DNA of 6,135 nucleotides from an uncultured Christensenellaceae bacterium. Its GTDB lineage: Bacteria; Bacillota; Clostridia; Christensenellales; Borkfalkiaceae. The position numbers were made by a program, and so were the translations under genes. The stretch is taken from positions 87,066 through 93,200 of the forward strand of contig CAJUOP010000001.1 in assembly GCA_910588465.1 (NCBI GenBank), in the 5' to 3' direction. Below, piece after piece: positions 1-3,746 of the stretch (within the stretch, counting starts at the first letter, position 1; each line of letters starts with the position of its first letter). The notes under the pieces were generated by a model, which was not told where the DNA came from, ran no database searches, and was given only the letters and a program-made list of their open reading frames with translations.

Positions 1-104
1 CCCGCCCCCACCCCCAGGCTGATCCACAGATCGCGGAATGAAAATCCGCCGTGGATGACTTCCGTAAAAGCGTTTACAAAATTAAACAGGTCGAAAAATT
101 CCAT
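1..104 (-). CDS. Start of an unidentified gene downstream of truA (partial)
   Basis: An ATG at 104-102 opens a frame that stays open to the window edge, giving 34 complete codons. The peptide begins MEFFDLFNFVNAFTEVIHGG and continues FSFRDLWISLGVGA. The start is supported by an AAAGGAG Shine-Dalgarno sequence six bases upstream, and the gene begins three bases after the truA stop, so it is very probably the next cistron of the same operon. The visible part is rich in Phe and ends in a Gly/Val/Ala stretch that could be entering a membrane segment. This is inference only, and I do not recognise the family. It is not ribosomal protein L13, which often follows truA in Firmicutes. That the reading frame is real is fairly certain; its function is unknown. 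Confidence 0.72.
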   Translation of the reverse strand, partial: MEFFDLFNFVNAFTEVIHGGFSFRDLWISLGVGA

Positions 105-107
105 CTA

Positions 108-875
108 TTACTCCTTTCGCTCGCCGAACGGCGACGCGTCGTACTCTACCCGATCGAGCAACAAGCCCCTGGCGGGCATCGTCTTGCCCAAGCTCTTTCT
201 GTTTCCCGCGGCGAACGCCGCCTTGATCCCTTCCGTGCCCTTCCCGCAGCCGACCGCAAACAGCTCGCCCGCAAGGATCCTTACCATATTATATAAAAAC
301 CCTCCGCCGCACACGGCGATCTCGTAGCGGTACGCATCGCCCGAGCGCTCCTCCTTCACCTCTACCGAATAGAGGGTGCGCACGCTCGTTTTGGCGGAGG
401 AGCCCGAGGCGCAGAACGCCTTAAAATCGTGCTCGCCCACAAGCAGCTCCGCCGCCGCCCGCATGGCTTCTACGTTCGGACGCTCGCCCAGACGGACGGA
501 ATACCGCTCGTACAGCGGATATTCGCAGGGCGCATAATATGCGAAATAGCGGTATGTCTTGCGCTTTGCCCCGCGCGTGCAGTCGAACCCCTCCGCCGCC
601 GCGCTTTGCAACACGCGCACGTCGGGCGGGAGAAGTCTGTTAAAGCATTCCCGCAGGCGTTCGGCGGGAACGGAGGTTTCCGCGTCCAGATGGCACACCT
701 GCCCCCGCGCGTGCACGCCCGCGTCCGTCCGCCCGCTCCCCGTTATCTTTACGGGAACGGAAAAAATGAACTCCGCCGCTCCTTCGAGCGTTTCCTGCAC
801 CGTGCGGGCGTTCTTCTGTCTTTGCCAGCCCGCGAAGTCCGTGCCGTCGTAGCTGACGATCAAGGCGTATCTCAT
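108..875 (-). CDS. truA: tRNA pseudouridine(38-40) synthase TruA
   Basis: This 255-residue protein isomerises uridine to pseudouridine at positions 38, 39 and 40 in the anticodon arm of many tRNAs. It needs no cofactor and acts as a cytoplasmic homodimer. The family pattern is complete: an N-terminal YDGTDFAGWQRQ (9-20), then GSGRTDAGVHA (46-56) with Asp51 as the catalytic aspartate, KRKTYRY, the FLYNMVRILAG segment of the C-terminal domain, and a closing ARGLLLDRVEY. The length is close to the family norm of about 245-270. The ATG at 875 overlaps the ecfT stop as ATGA, and a GGGAG Shine-Dalgarno sequence (887-883) lies seven bases upstream inside ecfT. Linkage of truA behind ecfT is common in Firmicutes and probably reflects shared housekeeping expression rather than shared function. 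No catalytic residue appears to be missing. Confidence 0.97.
   Translation of the reverse strand: MRYALIVSYDGTDFAGWQRQKNARTVQETLEGAAEFIFSVPVKITGSGRTDAGVHARGQVCHLDAETSVPAERLRECFNRLLPPDVRVLQSAAAEGFDCTRGAKRKTYRYFAYYAPCEYPLYERYSVRLGERPNVEAMRAAAELLVGEHDFKAFCASGSSAKTSVRTLYSVEVKEERSGDAYRYEIAVCGGGFLYNMVRILAGELFAVGCGKGTEGIKAAFAAGNRKSLGKTMPARGLLLDRVEYDASPFGERKE
111..117 (-). promoter_or_regulatory. Ribosome binding site of the gene after truA
   Basis: On the minus strand AAAGGAG stands six bases before the ATG at 104. It lies inside the last codons of truA and directly abuts that gene's TAA stop. This is what selects the start of the truncated gene, and it suggests ribosomes finishing truA can re-initiate there. 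Confidence 0.8.
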
Positions 876-1705
876 ATCGGCGCTCCCAGATAGACGCGCA
901 GCAGCACCACGCCCGTCACCATGCCCGCGCCCAGCAAAAATCCCAGCAGGTCGCGCCAGGTAAAGCGCAGCTTTTTATATTTGGTCCGACGCTTGCTCCC
1001 CGCATAACAGCGGGCGTCCATCGCGTCGCCCAGCTCGTCCGCGCGGCGGAACGCCGACAGCAGCAGCGGGATCAGAACGGGGACGATCGCCCTTACCTTT
1101 TTGATCAGTCCGCCCGACTCGAAATCCGCCCCTCTCGCCTTTTGCGCGTTTTTGATCCGCTCCGTTTCGTCCATCAGAATGGGAATAAAGCGAAGTGCGA
1201 TACTCATGATCAGCGCAAGCTCGTGCACGGGGAAACGAATCCACTTTAACGGCGTAAGCAGACTTTCGATCCCGTCGGTCAAAGCGACGGGCGTCGTGGT
1301 ATAGGTGAGCATGGACGAACAGATCACCAGCAGAATCAGACGGGTGACGAGAAATGCGGAGAACATGATGCCCGCCTGCGTTACGCGGAACACCTTCCAT
1401 TCCCAGTATACTGCGGGACCCTCCCAGTATACCTCGTCGCCGTTATAAAACAGAACGTTCAGCGCGGCGGTGAACACGACCAGAAACAGCACGCCCCTGA
1501 CCGCACGCAATATCTTCCCGACGGGCACGCGCGAACAGGCGATTACCAGCACGAGCACGCCCGCGCAGACCGCCAGCCCGTAAAAGTTGGACGCAACGAA
1601 AATCGCCGTAATAAAGGCGATTAAAAACAATATCTTTAAGCGCGGGTCTACCTTATGCACGAAGGAGGAAACGGGATAATATTGCCCGAACGAAACGTCT
1701 TTCAC
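872..1705 (-). CDS. ecfT: ECF transporter transmembrane component EcfT
   Basis: This 277-residue integral membrane protein couples ATP hydrolysis by EcfA1/EcfA2 to substrate-binding S proteins in vitamin or metal uptake. Hydrophobic helices lie at about 25-57 (probably two), 68-87, 111-133, 160-177, 206-218 and 250-270. The two cytoplasmic coupling motifs are recognisable: ARG at 190-192 (in AQKARGADF) and ARC at 231-233 (in AMDARCYAG). The second has Cys where many members have Gly. I chose the GTG at 1705 because it overlaps the ecfA2 stop as GTGA, has AAGGGGG seven bases upstream, and gives the usual family N-terminus ending in DPRLK. The frame is open further upstream to 1984, but that stretch encodes an Arg-rich shadow of ecfA2. 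A seven-codon repeat (VYWEGPA/VYWEWKV, residues 92-105) lies in an outside loop. The S component is not encoded here, so the substrate cannot be named. Confidence 0.95.
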   Translation of the reverse strand: MKDVSFGQYYPVSSFVHKVDPRLKILFLIAFITAIFVASNFYGLAVCAGVLVLVIACSRVPVGKILRAVRGVLFLVVFTAALNVLFYNGDEVYWEGPAVYWEWKVFRVTQAGIMFSAFLVTRLILLVICSSMLTYTTTPVALTDGIESLLTPLKWIRFPVHELALIMSIALRFIPILMDETERIKNAQKARGADFESGGLIKKVRAIVPVLIPLLLSAFRRADELGDAMDARCYAGSKRRTKYKKLRFTWRDLLGFLLGAGMVTGVVLLRVYLGAPI

Positions 1706-2628
1706 GCTTGCCCCCCCTTCCGCGGCAGAGAAAGCACCGCCGAAACGAAACCCTCTACGGTAAAATCGCAGTCTATCTCCACGCCCCGACTTTTGAGCGC
1801 GGCAACGAGCTTGGCGGTGAGCGGAACGTCCAGCCCGAGCGACAACAGCTCGTCGGACAGCTTGAACAGCTCGCGCGGGGGAAGCACGTATTTTACGCTC
1901 CCGTCCGCGAACACCGCGGCGCGGGTGCAGTTCTCGCTGATCTCGTCCATGTCGTGCGAAACGATGATCACCGTTTTGCACCAATCCCTGTGCAGACGGT
2001 GCAGCAGCTCCATGATTTCCTTTTTGCCCTGCGGGTCCAGCCCCGCCGCGGGCTCGTCGAGCACCAGCACCTCGGGACGGGACACGATGACGCCCGCGAT
2101 CGCCGCGCGCCGCTTCTGCCCGCCCGACAAATCGAACGGGGATTTATCGCCGACTTCCGCATAGTCCAGCCCCACGATCTCGAGCGCCTCTTTTACCGCG
2201 CACTCCGTCTGCTCTTTGGAAAGCTTCTCCTTGGAGAAATTTTTCAGCCCGAACGCGACGTCCTCTTTCACCGTTTCGGCGAACAACTGATATTCGGGAT
2301 ACTGAAACACCATTCCCACCTTGCTCCGCAGCGCGAGGAAGTCCGTCTTTTTGCTCGTTAAATCAAAATCTCCCACCGACAGCACGACGGGCGGAGGCGG
2401 CGTCTGCCCCCGTTTCGCCTTTGGCTTTTTGCCCCGCTTTAACGAGGACGGAAGGCGCAGCAAGCCGTTTAAATGCTGAACAAAGGTGCTTTTCCCGCTC
2501 CCCGTGTGCCCGATGATGCCGAAAAATTCTCCCTCTTCGACGGTGAGTGAAACGTCCTTTAACGCCGTGACCGCAAAGGGAGATTTGGGATTGTAGGTAT
2601 AACTTAAACGCTCGGCGACGATACGCAT
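1702..2628 (-). CDS. ecfA2: ECF transporter ATPase EcfA2
   Basis: This is one of the two ABC-type ATPases of the group II energy-coupling factor module, a peripheral inner-face membrane protein that pairs with EcfA1 and docks on EcfT. In order it shows Walker A GHTGSGKST (40-48), the Q-loop within FQYPEYQLF (108-116, Gln109), the signature LSGGQKRR (167-174), Walker B with catalytic Glu VLVLDEP (187-193), the D-loop GLD and the switch His225. FQYPEYQLF is characteristic of EcfA2. At 308 residues it is longer than the usual 280-290 because residues about 61-80 form a Lys/Arg/Pro-rich insertion between Walker A and the Q-loop. The ATG at 2628 has GGAGGAG eight bases upstream and lies 25 bp inside the 3' end of ecfA1. 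A run of seven G codes for its last residues and overlaps the ecfT ribosome binding site. Confidence 0.96.
   Translation of the reverse strand: MRIVAERLSYTYNPKSPFAVTALKDVSLTVEEGEFFGIIGHTGSGKSTFVQHLNGLLRLPSSLKRGKKPKAKRGQTPPPPVVLSVGDFDLTSKKTDFLALRSKVGMVFQYPEYQLFAETVKEDVAFGLKNFSKEKLSKEQTECAVKEALEIVGLDYAEVGDKSPFDLSGGQKRRAAIAGVIVSRPEVLVLDEPAAGLDPQGKKEIMELLHRLHRDWCKTVIIVSHDMDEISENCTRAAVFADGSVKYVLPPRELFKLSDELLSLGLDVPLTAKLVAALKSRGVEIDCDFTVEGFVSAVLSLPRKGGQA
1713..1719 (-). promoter_or_regulatory. Ribosome binding site deciding the GTG start of ecfT
   Basis: On the minus strand AAGGGGG can pair with the 16S rRNA tail over seven bases, with one G-U pair in place of the usual A-U. It sits seven bases before the GTG at 1705. 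It lies inside the last codons of ecfA2, so the two genes are likely coupled in translation. Together with the GTGA overlap it favours this start over the longer open frame upstream. Confidence 0.7.
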
Positions 2629-3437
2629 TGTGCGATCTCCTCCGCAAGCGTTTCGGGATCGAGCGTGTCGTTCACCTTCACGCCCCCCGCCTGCAATTCT
2701 TTACAGATCCTGCCGATGCGCGGCAGAGACAGATTGTATTTTAAAAGCTCTTCGTGCCGCTCGAAAATTTCTTCGGGCGCGCCCTCCATTACAATTTTGC
2801 CCTTATCCATGACGACGGCGCGGTTTGCAAGCAGCGCTTCTTCCATAAAGTGCGTGATCATCAGCACGGTGATTCCCTCTTCTGCGTTGAGCTTTTTCAC
2901 CACGTTTACGATTTCTCTGCGCCCGCGCGGGTCGAGCATGGCGGTGGATTCGTCCAAAATGATGACGCGGGGCTTTAACGCGAGCACGCCCGCGATCGCG
3001 ATACGCTGTTTCTGCCCGCCCGAAAGACGGGAGACGGTCGCGCTGCGATATTCCTCCATGCCGACCGCGCCCAGCGCGAAGTCGATCCTCTTTCCGATCT
3101 CCTCGCGGGGCACGCCCACGTTTTCCGCCCCGAACGCTACGTCGTCCTCCACCACGGAGGCGACCGTTTGATTATCGGGGTTCTGAAAGACGATGCCCAC
3201 GTCCTTGCGGACCTCGAACAGATTTTTCGAATCGAGCGTGTTGCCGAATACGGCAATCTCGCCGCTGTCCGCCGTTAAAAGCCCGTTACAAAGGCGCGCG
3301 AGCGTGCTTTTGCCGCTCCCGTTGTGTCCGAGTACGGCGACAAACTCGCCCTCCTCGACCGAAAAATTCAAATCCGTTACCGAAAACGTGCCGCTTCCGT
3401 AGGAAAAGTTTACGTTTTTAAACTCGATCGCCTTCAT
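2604..3437 (-). CDS. ecfA1: ECF transporter ATPase EcfA1
   Basis: This 277-residue protein is the partner ATPase of the energy-coupling factor module; with EcfA2 it forms the heterodimer that drives EcfT. Visible elements are Walker A GHNGSGKST (37-45), the Q-loop FQNPDNQTV (84-92, Gln85), signature LSGGQKQR (138-145), Walker B VIILDES with Glu163, the D-loop MLD (167-169) and switch His196. FQNPDNQ and a D-E-[AS]-T-x-MLDP pattern are typical of EcfA1 rather than EcfA2. The length is normal for the family. The ATG at 3437 gives the standard family N-terminus and has AAGGAA just upstream. It is the first gene of the leftward operon and faces PFOR divergently. In many Firmicutes this cluster follows rpoA-rplQ, but here it has its own promoter next to an unrelated gene. 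The catalytic residues look intact. Confidence 0.96.
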   Translation of the reverse strand: MKAIEFKNVNFSYGSGTFSVTDLNFSVEEGEFVAVLGHNGSGKSTLARLCNGLLTADSGEIAVFGNTLDSKNLFEVRKDVGIVFQNPDNQTVASVVEDDVAFGAENVGVPREEIGKRIDFALGAVGMEEYRSATVSRLSGGQKQRIAIAGVLALKPRVIILDESTAMLDPRGRREIVNVVKKLNAEEGITVLMITHFMEEALLANRAVVMDKGKIVMEGAPEEIFERHEELLKYNLSLPRIGRICKELQAGGVKVNDTLDPETLAEEIAQCVSSPSV

Positions 3438-3447
3438 ACATTTCCTT

Positions 3448-3476
3448 ATTATACCAAATTTTAAGTAAATTTACAA
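3448..3476 (-). promoter_or_regulatory. Predicted sigma-A promoter of the ecfA1-ecfA2-ecfT-truA operon
   Basis: Read on the minus strand, a perfect TATAAT (3453-3448) is preceded by TGG, giving an extended -10 element, and by TTGTAA (3476-3471) after a 17-bp spacer, which matches four of six -35 bases. Transcription would begin near 3441, only about four bases before the ecfA1 ATG, leaving the AAGGAA (3447-3442) outside the transcript. The promoter match is strong but the geometry is odd, so either the message is leaderless or another upstream promoter supplies the leader. Confidence 0.65.
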
Positions 3477-3548
3477 TGAAAACGCCGTGAAAAATTAAGA
3501 ATAATTTTTTAAAATATTTTTACGGACTCCGAACACCGACTGGGTAGC

Positions 3549-3580
3549 AGGGATTCTCTCGGCTGCGCCTCGGAATGACG
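3549..3580. repeat. Imperfect palindrome resembling a widespread interspersed repeat
   Basis: The plus strand reads GGGATTC, then CTCGGCTGCGCCTCG, then GAATGACG. The ends ATTC (3553-3556) and GAAT (3573-3576) are complementary, and GGC-TGC-GCC (3561-3569) makes a small inner hairpin. The minus strand begins CGTCATTCCGAGGCGCAGC, close to a sequence of the form GTCATTC..GAG..GAATC that I recall recurring in intergenic regions of many unrelated bacterial genomes. Only one copy is present here, so the repeat call rests on memory of that pattern. Confidence 0.45.
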
Positions 3581-3641
3581 GACGGAGCATTGTGCCTAAC
3601 AATTTTTTGCTTTTTTCGGACAAGTTTTTATCCCTGCGCTA

Positions 3642-3670
3642 TTGACTTTATATAAAAAAACATTTATAAT
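3642..3670 (+). promoter_or_regulatory. Predicted strong sigma-A promoter of the PFOR gene
   Basis: TTGACT (3642-3647, five of six consensus bases) and a perfect TATAAT (3665-3670) are separated by exactly 17 bp of AT-rich sequence. The expected start of transcription is near 3677, giving a leader of about 70 bases. This is one of the closest matches to consensus one can find, fitting a highly expressed central metabolic gene. Confidence 0.88.
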
Positions 3671-3676
3671 AGATTA

Positions 3677-3709
3677 GGTACGCAAGAGACTGCGTTCTTT
3701 TGGCGTGCC
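3677..3709 (+). promoter_or_regulatory. Stem-loop at the 5' end of the PFOR mRNA leader
   Basis: GGTACGC (3677-3683) pairs with GCGTGCC (3703-3709), and the adjoining AAGAG (3684-3688) pairs with CTTTT (3697-3701). That gives a stem of 12 pairs with two G-U pairs, one bulged G (3702) and an eight-base loop (3689-3696). The stem begins at the predicted first transcribed base. No U-run follows, so it is not a terminator. A structure placed here could protect the message from 5' end decay or be a regulator's target. The structure is seen in sequence; the role is inferred. Confidence 0.6.
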
Positions 3710-3735
3710 GAAATACAAAATCAATAAAATATTTT

Positions 3736-3740
3736 GGAGG
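3736..3740 (+). promoter_or_regulatory. Ribosome binding site of the PFOR gene
   Basis: GGAGG lies six bases before the ATG at 3747, in an otherwise AT-rich and apparently unstructured part of the leader. It is a consensus Shine-Dalgarno sequence at ideal spacing and fixes the start codon. Confidence 0.92.
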
Positions 3741-3746
3741 TTTTAC

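Larger units (their letters stand above)
3438..3746. other. Divergent intergenic region between ecfA1 and the PFOR gene
   Basis: This spacer of about 309 bp carries no gene I can support. From left to right it holds the ecfA1 promoter, an AT-rich stretch (about 3454-3522), a GC-richer island of about 70 bp with a repeat-like hairpin sequence (about 3549-3580), a small dyad followed by T-rich sequence (3589-3616), then the PFOR promoter, a 5' stem-loop and the PFOR ribosome binding site. The base composition changes sharply from AT-rich to GC-rich and back, which suggests the central island arrived separately. Confidence 0.8.

Noticed and set aside
429..893. Plus-strand open frames opposite truA, including one of 154 codons.
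   Set aside because: They lie wholly against a well-conserved truA and translate to low-information Arg/Ala/Pro-rich peptides without recognisable motifs or ribosome binding sites.
1706..1984. An N-terminal extension of EcfT by 93 residues from an ATG at 1984.
   Set aside because: The extension is an Arg/Ala-rich out-of-frame copy of ecfA2. The GTG at 1705 has a good ribosome binding site, a GTGA overlap and the family's normal N-terminus.
1708..2361. A plus-strand open frame of 217 codons opposite ecfA2.
   Set aside because: It is the antisense of an intact ABC ATPase, and the peptide shows no domain features.
3589..3616. The dyad plus T-runs as a true intrinsic terminator.
   Set aside because: The stem is only five pairs with mostly A-U pairing, and no plus-strand gene ends upstream because ecfA1 runs the other way. 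It is kept only as a low-interest observation.
3677..3746. The PFOR leader as a known riboswitch or T-box.
   Set aside because: The leader is only about 70 bases with a single hairpin. It lacks a T-box motif, a terminator and any aptamer pattern I know.
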